This document shows, one piece after another, positions 40,616 through 49,190 of a stretch of 64,000 nt of DNA. The stretch is from Synechococcus sp. LTW-R. Lineage in GTDB: Bacteria; Cyanobacteriota; Cyanobacteriia; PCC-6307; Cyanobiaceae. The notes below the pieces were generated by a model. The model did not search any database. It was not told the origin of the DNA and worked only from the letters and a program-made list of their open reading frames with translations. A program made the translations under genes and the position numbers. Every line of letters begins with the position of its first letter. Position 1 is the stretch's first letter. The stretch spans positions 248,001 through 312,000 of the forward strand of contig NZ_CP059060.1 in the NCBI RefSeq assembly GCF_014217875.1, read 5' to 3'.

Positions 40616-41077
40616 ATGATCCAGAAGAAGAATCTCGGCAACGCGGGCGAGTTCTACGTCCTTGCGCAGCTTGCTCAGCGTGGGTTTGTTGCAGGTAAGA
40701 CCGACGACGGTCAGACCCTGATCGATGTCATCGCCACGGAACCGGAGACTCTCCAGACGGTCAACATCCAAGTCAAAACAACTAGTTCAACCGCCAAGGT
40801 CTCGAGGTGGATCATGAGTTCTAAGAACGAGCTGGTCTTTGATTCGCTTTGGTACGTCCTGGTCAGGCTTACGGACCCCGACCATCTACCGAGCTTTTAC
40901 GTTTTTCACAGCAACGAGATTGGCCCCTGGCTTCAAGCCGATCACGTCGGCTGGCTGGCCGGTGACCCAAGTCGCAAGGACAGCAAGGTTCGAAACTTCA
41001 GGCCTACAGGAGAAGAATTGGCGGAGCGAGAAAACGCCTGGGACCGGATGTTTGGGCAAGCCGGTTCAGGCTCTTAA
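40616..41077 (+). CDS. PD-(D/E)XK-like nuclease-fold protein (DUF4365-like)
   Basis: 153 residues: KKNLGNAGEFYVLAQLAQRG, DDGQTLIDVIATEPE, then VNIQVKTTSSTAKVSRWIM. The E...D...QxK arrangement is that of restriction-endonuclease-like folds. Possible defence or housekeeping role in the island. Divergent from the T5orf172 gene, with which it may form a unit. Confidence 0.7.
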   Translation: MIQKKNLGNAGEFYVLAQLAQRGFVAGKTDDGQTLIDVIATEPETLQTVNIQVKTTSSTAKVSRWIMSSKNELVFDSLWYVLVRLTDPDHLPSFYVFHSNEIGPWLQADHVGWLAGDPSRKDSKVRNFRPTGEELAERENAWDRMFGQAGSGS

Positions 41078-41267
41078 AAGGGGTGGCGCATCCACTAGGA
41101 CGAGCCTGGCGGTAAGGACCGACCAGATTCGTGGGACGCACAAGCTTTAGTGTGTCCGCGGCCGTTCAAGCGCGCAACGGCGCATGACCTGTTGCTGCCG
41201 ATCCAGAGGATGGGCTTTGCGTGCCTTTTGCATGCCCAGCTTGATGACTTTCGCTGAGAAATCAATC

Positions 41268-41312
41268 GGGGCGACAGGATTCGAACCTGCGACCTAGTGC
41301 TTCCAAAGCACT
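41268..41312 (+). other. Attachment-site copy 1 (tRNA-Pro 3' half)
   Basis: 45 bp matching the tRNA at 60513 with one difference (CTTCC for CTCCC). The tRNA is on the minus strand, so this is its acceptor stem, T-arm, variable and anticodon-loop segment. Confidence 0.85.
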
Positions 41313-41400
41313 AGAAGCATGTGGCCTCTGACTGGCGGCTCTTGTCATAGCAGGCTCTTTGGCCCGCTTTGTCTTGCCATGTCCTGTCCACTTAAGTAGG

Positions 41401-41422
41401 TTTTGCCCACGTTTTGCCCACG
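41401..41422 (+). other. Tandem arm-type repeats, element 1 left
   Basis: TTTTGCCCACG twice without a gap. A third, ten-base copy is at 49191-49200 beside the right att site. Placement at both ends next to att suggests integrase arm binding. Confidence 0.6.
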
Positions 41423-41425
41423 CGT

Positions 41426-42652
41426 GTGCCCGAGGTTGTTCACTCTGACGCTTGGGCTATTTCCCTGCGCCAGCAGGTGAGAGGGCTTGCTCGTGGCTGG
41501 ACAGTGGAGGAAGCCCGTGGTCGAGTGCGTCTCAAGGTCCGCTGCGACAGCACTCCAAGTCAGTCAGTAACCCTGCCGTTTGCCTGGTCAGCAAACGACG
41601 CGGGAGATGTCTACGTGCGCGTTCGCCACATCTACAAACTCGTCGCCTCGGAGGGTTACTCCCTCAAGCAGGCCGCAGAGGTTGCTGCAGGCAAGGCCCC
41701 AAAGCTGATTGAACAGCTCGACTGGAGTGGGGCTGTAGAGCGCTTCAAGGATCAGAAGCTCCACCATGGAACGGTCATCAAGCCAGCCACCTGGGACAGC
41801 AAGTACGTCCCGGTTCTGGGCGATGCAGTGGCGCTCCTTACGGGGAAGGATCAGCCCACAAGCCCTGCGGAGCTGATTGATCGCTGCATTCGCTCCTGGG
41901 CCTCCGGTAGCCGCACCAGGCAGGAGCGGGCGCGAAACCTCTGCCAGTTCCTTCGCTACTGCGTCGCAAGACAGCAGTTCCCCGAGATCTGGCAGCCCCC
42001 TATCGACCTCAAAGACCACATCGGGCGTAAGCCGCCTGATGCCACGAGCCATAAGAGCGACCCGCTCTCTGATCAGCAGATCCTCGATTTGCTGACTTCG
42101 TTCCCTGATGACGGACCGGGGCGTCGCTGGTCTGATGCCATTCGTCTGCTCGCTGAGCTGGGACTCCGCCCGATTGAGTTGCTCCACCTCAGCGTGAAAA
42201 CCGACCGCAAGACCGGTGAGGCGTTTTGGTGGTGCAGTTACGAGAAGCGAGCTGGAGGCGGTGTCACGAGACCTCGCCGTTTAGAGCCGCTCCCGCTGAA
42301 AGGCGATGACGGCGAAGTGCAGCAATGGGATCTGATGCAGCGGTGGAAAGCCGGTGAAATCAATCTGCCGCCACTGTCATCAACCAACGGAGTAGCCGAA
42401 GCAATCAAGACCTACCTGGGGCGCCGGGCCGGGTGGATTCAGCTGCGCGGGGCCGTCGAAGCCAATGGTGAGCGAGTAAGCGTTTACAGCTTTCGGCACA
42501 GCTTCAGTGTGCGGGGGCATCAGCTCGGGATCGATTCCGGCGCAATGGCTTTAGCGATGGGGCACAGCCTCGAAACGCACTGCCGCAGCTACCCCTGGGC
42601 GACTGAAAGTGGGGCTGCTAGCGCATTCAAAAAAGCCCGAAGTCGTGCCTAG
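41426..42652 (+). CDS. int: Tyrosine recombinase (integrase) of element 1
   Basis: About 408 residues from GTG 41426; TTG 41414 lies inside the arm repeats and is less likely. N-terminal arm-binding region (ARGWTVEEARGRVRLKVRCD), SAM-like core, then catalytic Arg in AELGLRPIELLHL, the box SFRHSFSVRGHQLG, LAMGHSLETHCRSYPW with the nucleophile Tyr. The first His of the canonical HxxR is Tyr (YSFR). Integrase of a tRNA-Pro element. Related to the integrase at 49481. Confidence 0.9.
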   Translation: MPEVVHSDAWAISLRQQVRGLARGWTVEEARGRVRLKVRCDSTPSQSVTLPFAWSANDAGDVYVRVRHIYKLVASEGYSLKQAAEVAAGKAPKLIEQLDWSGAVERFKDQKLHHGTVIKPATWDSKYVPVLGDAVALLTGKDQPTSPAELIDRCIRSWASGSRTRQERARNLCQFLRYCVARQQFPEIWQPPIDLKDHIGRKPPDATSHKSDPLSDQQILDLLTSFPDDGPGRRWSDAIRLLAELGLRPIELLHLSVKTDRKTGEAFWWCSYEKRAGGGVTRPRRLEPLPLKGDDGEVQQWDLMQRWKAGEINLPPLSSTNGVAEAIKTYLGRRAGWIQLRGAVEANGERVSVYSFRHSFSVRGHQLGIDSGAMALAMGHSLETHCRSYPWATESGAASAFKKARSRA

Positions 42653-42815
42653 ACCTTGCAGGTCAGGATTTGGTCAATAGATTGCCGGGCACTGATACGG
42701 CAGGTGCCCGCAAGGCCACGCTGTCGATGACGTAAGTCACTGGGCCGCAGGTTCACCAACTGCGAGAACGAGGGTCAGGGCTCCTTGAGCGGTGGTGTTC
42801 ACGTTCATCCTTTTG

Positions 42816-43019
42816 ATGGCCAGGCCCCCACGCAATCACCGCTCCCTCGGAAAGAAATTTCGCAGTCCTGAGGCTGCGAAAAACATTTCTGTTGCCAGGA
42901 ATCTCTACAACAGCATCAATCGCGATAGTGAAGGCGACTACACGCTTCTCCTCGAGAGCGTGAAAGGCTTCTTCGGTAATGAAGTGGTGGCGGCCCTCAA
43001 GGGGATGGGCATTCGTTAA
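42816..43019 (+). CDS. Small basic protein, 67 aa
   Basis: MARPPRNHRSLGKKFRSPEA, then ARNLYNSINRDSEGDY and LLESVKGFFGNEVVAALKG. Basic N-terminus, helical C-terminus. Likely a small regulatory or structural protein of the element (inference from position between integrase and HTH gene). Confidence 0.6.
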   Translation: MARPPRNHRSLGKKFRSPEAAKNISVARNLYNSINRDSEGDYTLLLESVKGFFGNEVVAALKGMGIR

Positions 43020-43028
43020 CCCCCAGTA

Positions 43029-43271
43029 ATGCCAAACCCGTTACCCGCATGGGTCTCGCAGCGCGCTGCCGCTGATCACCTTGGCCTGAGCGAACGCACA
43101 CTTCTTCGTTGGCGTACGGCCGGCCTCCTGAAGCCTGGCGTCCACTTCCGCCGCAAGTTCCCAAACCCCAAGTCAGCTGTCCAGTACCACCTAGAGCGGT
43201 GCGATCAGGTCATCACCGAGCTCACTGCTCGTGATCACCGCACCCTTGAGCTTGCGGAGCAATCAGCATGA
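43029..43271 (+). CDS. Helix-turn-helix protein, excisionase/AlpA-like
   Basis: 80 residues: WVSQRAAADH LGLSERTLLRWRTAG arranged as helix-turn-helix, then LKPGVHFRRKFPNPKS, the 'PGxHxxR' wing of excisionase-like proteins. Probably controls excision or replication of element 1. The gene at 59814 has the same build in element 2. Confidence 0.75.
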   Translation: MPNPLPAWVSQRAAADHLGLSERTLLRWRTAGLLKPGVHFRRKFPNPKSAVQYHLERCDQVITELTARDHRTLELAEQSA

Positions 43272-43294
43272 AAAAAGCCGCCTTCGAGGGCGGC
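43271..43294 (-). terminator. Hairpin with T-run on the minus strand
   Basis: GCCGCC/GGCGGC stem with a six-base loop followed on the minus strand by six T. No minus-strand gene ends here, so it may stop antisense transcripts into the HTH gene. Confidence 0.5.
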
Positions 43295-43472
43295 TGGGGT
43301 CCAACTCATAACCCCAGACTAAGCCCGCCTAATTCGTGCTGCATTGCTCTCCTCGTACAAGCAACCGTGAGGGTTGGAGTGCAGATAGCTACTTGCGAGT
43401 AGCTGAGGCCTTTCATTTATCGAATCCACTGGCGTCCCTCAGGTGGGTTCAATTCGCCAGGGGGGTTTCCTG

Positions 43473-44573
43473 ATGCAGTTCGAGAATGAACAGGAGCAAC
43501 CTGTCTACGAACAACACATACAACGCCAGCGACGCACATCCTCGAATCCCCTCACCCAACCCGACTTCGCCCCTAGTGGCACCGGAGTAGGGAAAGTCCA
43601 TTCCTTCAGTGAACTCAAAGCCAGTAGGCGACCTACTGAATGGATTGTCGAGGAGATCGGCGCACGTGGTGCCTGCGTTCTGCTGGCCGCGGACAAGGGC
43701 TCTGGCAAGACATCACTGCTCTATGCCATGGCTACGGCCATCGCCAGGGGAGACCATTTCATGGGCCAGCTCCCTACGACCAAAAGCAAGGTTCTGGTTG
43801 TTCAAGGTGATGAGAGCAGAACTAATGCCCTCGACAAGCTTGATGCCATGGGCATCGACGCTGAATTCGACTTCTTGTTCCCAGACGAAGTCTTGTGGAA
43901 TGGCCTGGAATTAACCAAGCTTCGCCGCTTGGTTTCAGACGCGGGCTACAAAGCCGTCCTTGCAGACAGCGTTACGACCCTTGTGGGCAACGGTGCTCAT
44001 GGCGTGCGGATGAACGCTCCGGAGTTTGCGGCCCCTCTCTATGGGCTGAACCAATTGGCTGGGGAGATGAACTTCATGGCTGTCATCGCGTCTCACCTTC
44101 GCAAAACAGATGGTCAAACCACAAAGCCAATCTCCACCGATGACGTATTGGGAGCAGGAACCCTCACTGCTGCCGTAAGCGACGTCTGGGCTCTGGCCAG
44201 GTCGCCTAAACCTGATTTTCCAGATCACTTTGTTCTGTATTGCCTTGGCAAACGCAATTGCCAGCTCGGCACGGATTGGAACCTTCAGGGTTCTCAAGAG
44301 GATTTCAGCTGGGTTCTACGGAGCGTGGCTGACCCCAACGATCTGCTTCCTCAAAAGAGGCGAGAGCTCAAGGACAAGATCCTTCAGCTTCTTTCCACAG
44401 CAGATACCTGGCTCAGTGCTTGTGAGATATCGGCAGAACTGGGTTGCAATGCCGAGGTTGCCCGGCGTTGCTGCCGAGAACTGAGCTCTCAACAGCTCAT
44501 GAGCAAGGTCAAAGCTGCCTCTACGGGAGGTCGACCGGCCTGGCTCTATGGGATTGGGACTTTCCCTACCTAA
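43473..44573 (+). CDS. RepA-like AAA (RecA-fold) ATPase
   Basis: 366 residues from ATG 43473. Walker A ADKGSGKTSLLYAMATAIA, Walker B VLADSVTTLV, AVIASHLRKTDG sensor, and a C-terminal winged-helix-like domain (SACEISAELGCNAEVARRCC). The fold of plasmid and satellite RepA helicases; likely element replication. 120 bp and an in-frame GTG 43443 precede it. It ends just before the conserved D4 upstream block. Confidence 0.8.
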   Translation: MQFENEQEQPVYEQHIQRQRRTSSNPLTQPDFAPSGTGVGKVHSFSELKASRRPTEWIVEEIGARGACVLLAADKGSGKTSLLYAMATAIARGDHFMGQLPTTKSKVLVVQGDESRTNALDKLDAMGIDAEFDFLFPDEVLWNGLELTKLRRLVSDAGYKAVLADSVTTLVGNGAHGVRMNAPEFAAPLYGLNQLAGEMNFMAVIASHLRKTDGQTTKPISTDDVLGAGTLTAAVSDVWALARSPKPDFPDHFVLYCLGKRNCQLGTDWNLQGSQEDFSWVLRSVADPNDLLPQKRRELKDKILQLLSTADTWLSACEISAELGCNAEVARRCCRELSSQQLMSKVKAASTGGRPAWLYGIGTFPT

Positions 44574-44612
44574 CCCCCACTAGGGCACAGCAGGACTTTC
44601 CCTACCCAGGGT

Positions 44613-44715
44613 GAGTAGAGGTACCGATGGCAACGGCTACCGGTGCAGCTTCACTTGGTGCGTTCGAGACATGACTTGGGGACTTCAGGCTGGGGGTGGC
44701 ACCCCAGCTTTTTTA
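44613..44715 (+). ncRNA. Family-D putative small RNA, copy D4 (divergent 3' half)
   Basis: GTAGAGGTACCGATGGCAAC, GCTACCGGTGCAGC, then a different middle and its own terminator (GCTGGGG/CCCCAGC plus T-run). The upstream GGCACAGCAGGACTTTCCC is the same as before D2. Confidence 0.5.
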
Positions 44716-44939
44716 TGTGATCCCAGTGGGATCGTTTTTGTCAACAGAACCAAGCGTGGTAATGCCCATAGCCGCCCACGCTGGATAGAGCGATAACGAC
44801 ATCGAGCGCGACATCTGTGTCCGTCGCACTCACTCAGGGAGGTCGTGTTCACTCCCGCAACGGTGTCCCGGCCCCCTCCCCCATCTATGCCGGGATGCTT
44901 GTTGTGCCTTGAAATATGAGCAGTAGTACTGATTGCTTT
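44716..44939. other. Intergenic region with terminator-like hairpin
   Basis: GATCCC/GGGATC at 44719-44733 followed by GTTTTTG. No gene supported. Confidence 0.35.
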
Positions 44940-45027
44940 GTCTGCCAGCCTCGGCACCATGCCCCTATTCGGGAGGAAGACGCCCGGGTAGGAACCCCAA
45001 ACCGCGGAGAAGCCACCGCGGTTTTTT
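44940..45027 (+). ncRNA. Family-D putative small RNA, copy D5 (5' truncated)
   Basis: Begins at GCCTCGGCACCATG, keeps GGGAGGAAGACGCCCGGGTA and the AACCGCGG/CCGCGGTT terminator. The 5' GTACCGATTG block is missing. Confidence 0.55.
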
Positions 45028-45540
45028 CATGAACGACCTACCTGCAGAAGCAGATTGTTCGATCTCCCGAAGCTGGCTAGAAAAAGATCAAGCCTCCCAA
45101 GAAGCCATGAGCAACGCACGTGATCTCATCAACGCCCATCTTTACCCTGTGCTAGCGACAGCTGGCACCATTTTTCTTGCAATCGGAATGGTGAATGCCA
45201 TTCAGGTCAATCAAAAGATGTCCGCTATTGAGGAAGAGGCTAAGTACTTCAACCACTGTATAAAAGCTCATATCGAGGAAAACCCCAAATACCTGCTAGA
45301 TGAGATTGTTGTCCACTGCAACGGCAGCTACAGAGAACCAAAGACCTCTTTGGCTCAATAGTAGTTATCAACGAGAAGTGCGGCAGCAGTTGAGCACGAG
45401 GAAACAGCGGAGTTGAGTCACGGCGGTCTTTTCTTGACCGTCTGCTTACTGTGAAGGTGGTCAAACCTCGGAAATCCGAGGGATTGCAAAGGCTGACTTG
45501 ATTCTTGTGCTGACGCGATGCTCACTTTTGTGCGCACAAC
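44994..45540 (+). repeat. Duplication E, copy 2 (547 bp)
   Basis: Gapless match to 28738-29284 with one difference seen. It is inside element 1, next to the D5 terminator. Confidence 0.9.
45107..45361 (+). CDS. Small membrane-anchored protein, 84 aa, duplicate of 28851-29105
   Basis: Identical protein to the island copy; start MSNARDLINAHLYP chosen for the same reason. An upstream ATG at 45029 lies right behind the D5 terminator. Function unknown. Confidence 0.65.
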   Translation: MSNARDLINAHLYPVLATAGTIFLAIGMVNAIQVNQKMSAIEEEAKYFNHCIKAHIEENPKYLLDEIVVHCNGSYREPKTSLAQ

Positions 45541-45594
45541 CCGTTGCCGGGTCACTCAGGTTGCGGCAATTAATTTCACCCACGGAGTCTGTGC

Positions 45595-46473
45595 ATGGAG
45601 TCATTCTTGCGGATCAAAGCCTTGCAAAGATCCGATATACCAATAATAATCGGATGGGCCCGCAACGAAGGATTTGCTCCTGGCAGGGGTGATTTTGAGA
45701 TCTACAGGAATACAGACAGACAGGGAATGTGGATGGGATGGATTGGGAGTAGCCCTGTAGGCTGTATCTCAGCAATTAGGTACAACGAAGAGTACGGCTT
45801 TGTTGGTCTCTACCTTGTTGCAGAGAAGTGGCGGGGGCAGGGTTATGGGAGGGCACTATGGAATAAAGCAATTGATCATTTGTCTGGTCTTCCGTGTATT
45901 GGCCTGGAGGCAGCTGAAAGCATGAGAGCTGTCTACCAGAGGCACGGATTTCAGCCGTCCTCCACTACGACTAGATGGCAGCTGATTAGCGATGGTTCAA
46001 CCAGGAAACCAAGAACGAGCCTTAAGGGCTTCAATCTGGTTCCGGGCAGTGGGATCTCGGAAGCTGAGGTGCAAATGTATGACGTTCATCGCGAGCCTAG
46101 TCCTAGGCCGCATTTTCTCCATCTTTGGCTAACACATAAAGCCGGATCTGTCTTCGCGCTGGCCGATCAGGCTGGCAAATGCCATGGTTTCGGCCGAATA
46201 AGGCCAAGTCTTCTACGCAAAGGAGAGGGCTGGAGAATTGGACCACTCATGGCAGATACTCCTGAGGGCGCATCACATCTCTTGTCCGGCTTAATAGCGA
46301 AGCATGAGGGTGTGATATGGATTGACTCGCCTGGACTAAATCAACAAGCAGACCAGATACTCGAAGAGTCAGGATTTTCGCCTATTGGAAAGACTATTCG
46401 GATGTATAAAGGCTTTCCACCTTCAGGCAGCATTGATGAGGTCTACGGATTGGCCTGCTTGGAACTTGGTTGA
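45595..46473 (+). CDS. GNAT-type acetyltransferase, two-domain
   Basis: 292 residues. First half has acetyl-CoA-site features (VGLYLVAEKWRGQGYGRALW, then GLEAAESMRAVYQRHGFQPS), i.e. a GNAT domain. The second half resembles the C-terminal domain of YitH/Acetyltransf_18-type proteins (HGFGRIRPSLLRKGEGWRIG, PLMADTPEGASHLL). Substrate unknown. AT-richer than backbone genes. Possible cargo of element 1. Confidence 0.8.
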   Translation: MESFLRIKALQRSDIPIIIGWARNEGFAPGRGDFEIYRNTDRQGMWMGWIGSSPVGCISAIRYNEEYGFVGLYLVAEKWRGQGYGRALWNKAIDHLSGLPCIGLEAAESMRAVYQRHGFQPSSTTTRWQLISDGSTRKPRTSLKGFNLVPGSGISEAEVQMYDVHREPSPRPHFLHLWLTHKAGSVFALADQAGKCHGFGRIRPSLLRKGEGWRIGPLMADTPEGASHLLSGLIAKHEGVIWIDSPGLNQQADQILEESGFSPIGKTIRMYKGFPPSGSIDEVYGLACLELG

Positions 46474-46610
46474 GACTTGAAATCCAAAAAACAGCAATTC
46501 GATGGTTCGTCGGGAGCATTAACTGCTGCCGCAGCACGAGCTATTCTCGGGTTCTAATTGACGGAAAGTGAGAGCGTATCCTGTAGGAATGTCTGCTGAC
46601 TTTGCATTGA

Positions 46611-46835
46611 TCAGTTTGTTTTATTCTGGTCCGTTTCTTCTTCAGCAGCCCGTTGCTCTTCCTCCCACGCATCTATGGCCCTTGTGGAGATAGTCGCAAG
46701 CAGTGATCCGTCTGCACTTCTGAGAAAGACTGATCCAACACCAAGGGAACTCTGCTCAGTACTTACAGACTCTCTGCTTTCAACTCTTCCAATTTCTAAT
46801 GCGAACAAGGTCGCCTTCTCTACTAGTGAATTCAT
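46611..46835 (-). CDS. Small hypothetical protein, 74 aa
   Basis: MNSLVEKATLFALEIGRVES, VFLRSADGSLLATISTRA, then an acidic helix (WEEEQRAAEEETDQ). Reads as a real short gene; family not recognised. Confidence 0.5.
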   Translation of the reverse strand: MNSLVEKATLFALEIGRVESRESVSTEQSSLGVGSVFLRSADGSLLATISTRAIDAWEEEQRAAEEETDQNKTN

Positions 46836-46864
46836 GCTCTGTTGATGATGTGGTCCATGGAAGA

Positions 46865-47233
46865 CGAAGGCCGCCCCTCCCCGGTGGAAGAGACGGCCTA
46901 CCTAGGTCGTTCATGCATGGGATGCACCCACTGCTTGATGGACGAAAGAGATGGATGGAGCTTCTGATCTCGACGCCTGGGGCCGAGCTTCCAGTTGGCG
47001 GGCCTTCTTACTCCTTAGGGCACCTCACTGGGTGCGGATGGAGTGTCCCCCGGCAGAACCGAGATTTAGGACGTGCCCGTGGTGGATGAGAAAGAACTGT
47101 GGAGCAGGGGTCTGCAGTCAGCTAGCTCACTGATGCTTCTGAGGTGGAGTGTCGTCCAAAACGCCTCCGAGATCGATGAACCCACCATCGACCTGATTCG
47201 AACAGACGGCAATCAGGCTTTATGCGCATTGCC
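46865..47233 (+). repeat. Family-A structured repeat, copy A3
   Basis: About 369 bp inside element 1. Opening AAGGCCGCCC...GACGGCCTAC hairpin; closing GGCAATCAGGCTTTATGCGC followed by ATTGCC. Compared with A1 and A2 the loop of the closing hairpin varies but the 6-bp outer stem is kept. Confidence 0.7.
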
Positions 47234-47419
47234 TTTTATGGCCAGACCTCCGATAGTCAGGACAGCGTGCCTGGAGTGGGAGGCCGCTCAGAGGCTCAGA
47301 TGAGCGTTCCCCCTTCAGGCACGCTGAAAGCTTCGCTGCAATGCAGGACGCGATCGCCTGACTTACTTGTCTGGGACTGGGTTTTCAGTGGATGAGGTGG
47401 CCTTCACGTCGCCTTTTTC

Positions 47420-47671
47420 TTGCTCTTTTGCATCGACCATGGGCATTCTGGCTGCAGCCGCTTAAAGGCCTTGCTTCGCCTACTCATCGGGATCGGAGTC
47501 AGCTTGCTGCCTTTACAGTTGTGGTCGCACCCAAAGGGCATGTATCCATCACAAGCGGAGGCTGCCAAAAGAGCTCAAGAGCTTGGATGCGAAGGCACCC
47601 ATATGAACGAATGGAAATGGATGCCATGCCTTGATGAGGCCTCGCTCCACCAAGCATTGCGAAAACAGTGA
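47420..47671 (+). CDS. DUF3721 protein, element 1 copy
   Basis: 83 residues from TTG 47420, matching 38913. LLIGIGVSLLPLQLWSH, QAEAAKRAQELGCEGTHMNE, KWMPC. It follows a hairpin with a T-run. Overlaps the next gene by 4 bp. Confidence 0.7.
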   Translation: MLFCIDHGHSGCSRLKALLRLLIGIGVSLLPLQLWSHPKGMYPSQAEAAKRAQELGCEGTHMNEWKWMPCLDEASLHQALRKQ

Positions 47672-47919
47672 ATCTTCGACGTGTCCATCGAGTGATCGTG
47701 CCTGTGGCAGCGGTACCACTCCTTGTTACTTCTCTTTCAGGCTCTGTCTACAGCGGCCTGCTTGACCAAGGAATCGATGCCTTCTGGCTGCTAAAGCTGC
47801 ATACCGGTCGATTCGGACCAATTAACTTGCAGCCCTACTACTCAGTGATTCTTGGCTTATTAACAATTGCCTTGATTGTCTCTGGTGTGTCACTAATCTT
47901 GCCTAAACGAAGAACTTAA
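47668..47919 (+). CDS. PepSY-TM-like membrane protein, element 1 copy, 83 aa
   Basis: Nearly identical to 39161 with five fewer residues at the C-terminus. VIVPVAAVPLLVTSLSGSVY and DQGIDAFWLLKLHTGRFG. GTG start. Confidence 0.7.
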   Translation: MNLRRVHRVIVPVAAVPLLVTSLSGSVYSGLLDQGIDAFWLLKLHTGRFGPINLQPYYSVILGLLTIALIVSGVSLILPKRRT

Positions 47920-48057
47920 AAAGTTCTGAGTAGGCGAAGACGGTTTGAGATGGGTCCTTCTAACCTTGATGCATGAGGGTGATCCGAAGGCGCACGGTTC
48001 ATCTAGCGTCAGCGCAAAATTCCTTAGGCTGGTTTAGGCGCTGAGATTTAGCGAATA

Positions 48058-48411
48058 GTGGCCATTGAGAGCATTGCAGCGGCAGCACGAGAACTCGGAT
48101 ATCGGAGTCGCTCAAGCCTTCAGAATTTGATGGATGACGGCTACCTGGATGACTTCATTTCACTGAATGAGAGGGGGCATCGGCAGCTAGAGATGAACGG
48201 ACTACGGGAGCGTGTCGCTCAGGTGGTGAATTGGAGTGACCGGAACGTGGTCGCTAAGGAAAGGCTTAGCCGCATTGACCTAGAGACGATCCTCAGGATT
48301 GGGGACTACTGCAACGCGCTATGCGAGGAATACGGTTGGAAGACGCGTCATACGGCAGCGGAGTGGCTGCTGTTGGAGGAGGCAATGCAGAAGGCAAGGC
48401 GTGCTGTGTAG
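48058..48411 (+). CDS. Hypothetical helix-turn-helix-like protein, element 1 copy
   Basis: 117 residues, near-identical to 39552 except the last residues. GTG start. A family-B repeat follows by 8 bp, unlike copy 1. Confidence 0.65.
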   Translation: MAIESIAAAARELGYRSRSSLQNLMDDGYLDDFISLNERGHRQLEMNGLRERVAQVVNWSDRNVVAKERLSRIDLETILRIGDYCNALCEEYGWKTRHTAAEWLLLEEAMQKARRAV

Positions 48412-48418
48412 CCATGTC

Positions 48419-48528
48419 AATTCCCCGACCCACTGCTCAGTAGCGGGGAGTGTTGAGGTGGGGGAGCTTGGCACTCCCCCGTCTCGGATCACGGGGTTCT
48501 CTCGGACCGTGTCCTCAGCGGTTATGGC
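48419..48528 (+). repeat. Family-B structured repeat, copy B13
   Basis: TTCCCCGACCCACTGCTCAG, then the consensus second and third stems, and the end AGCGGTTATGGC. The 5' AACAG end is replaced. It lies between F2 and the minus-strand gene at 48592, inside element 1. Confidence 0.85.
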
Positions 48529-48591
48529 CTTGGTGTTGCCGTCAATGCAAGGGGCAGCCAAAAAGGGCCGTCAGGCCCGCAAAGTTCATGG

Positions 48592-48933
48592 TTAGAACTT
48601 TCTGGGGTATGGGGTCTGACCGGCCATCTCCACGTCAATCTCGCGGCAGATGTTCATCCAAGCGTTCAACCCAAAGTTCACGCCATTTGGTCCATCAATA
48701 AACTCTTGAAATTCTTCAGCAGAAATGCCGTCCCTTACTTCCCAGATACAAAAGGCAGGCCCCTCGGGGCCAACTGGACAGAAGGAGTGGTTATAGAAGC
48801 CGGCCTCCAAGTTCATTGCTACGGCAGCGTCCCAGCCACCGCCGGGAGCCATAGCCGCTTGTGCTTTCTCCCACCATGAATGAGCTTTTCCTGCTCGGAA
48901 TTCATGGTGTACGTGGAAAAACTTAGAGGCCAT
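48592..48933 (-). CDS. Hypothetical protein, 113 aa
   Basis: MASKFFHVHHEFRAGKAHSW, NLEAGFYNHSFCPVGPEGPA, FCIWEVRDGISAEEFQEFID. A ferredoxin-like alpha/beta pattern is possible. No family recognised with confidence. Confidence 0.65.
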   Translation of the reverse strand: MASKFFHVHHEFRAGKAHSWWEKAQAAMAPGGGWDAAVAMNLEAGFYNHSFCPVGPEGPAFCIWEVRDGISAEEFQEFIDGPNGVNFGLNAWMNICREIDVEMAGQTPYPRKF

Positions 48934-49190
48934 CGAGCGGTTGCAACTGTGTGATTATCGCCCTTGGACGGTAGGAATCAGGCTTAGGCATCCGCCGGAA
49001 CCGTGTCCTTGGTGGTTGTGGCCTTGGTGCCGCCGTCAGTGCAACGGGGTGGCGCATCCACTAGGACGAGCCTGGCGGTAAGGACCGACCAGATTCGTGG
49101 GACGCACTAGTTCAGTGTGTCCACGGCCCTTGAAGTGTTCAACGGCGCATGAGGTGTTGTTGCCGATCCAACTGCTTGCTTTTTAGGGCG

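Larger units (their letters stand above)
47315..48415 (+). repeat. Duplication F, copy 2 (about 1.1 kb)
   Basis: Matches 38810-39925 over the relic of the gene at 38655, the hairpin at about 47394-47420, and three genes. This copy is in element 1. Confidence 0.85.

Noticed and set aside
41078-41150. The 60-bp block shared with 49028-49110 read as a separate RNA gene
   Set aside because: It lies just outside the att site in both cases and is better explained as the shared end sequence of tRNA-Pro elements.
41268-41312. A second functional tRNA-Pro gene at 41268 or 49231
   Set aside because: Only the 3' half matches; the D-arm and 5' acceptor strand are missing at both places.
22000-49000. 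CRISPR array
   Set aside because: Repeats are long, structured and irregularly spaced with genes between; there are no short direct repeats with uniform spacers and no cas genes.
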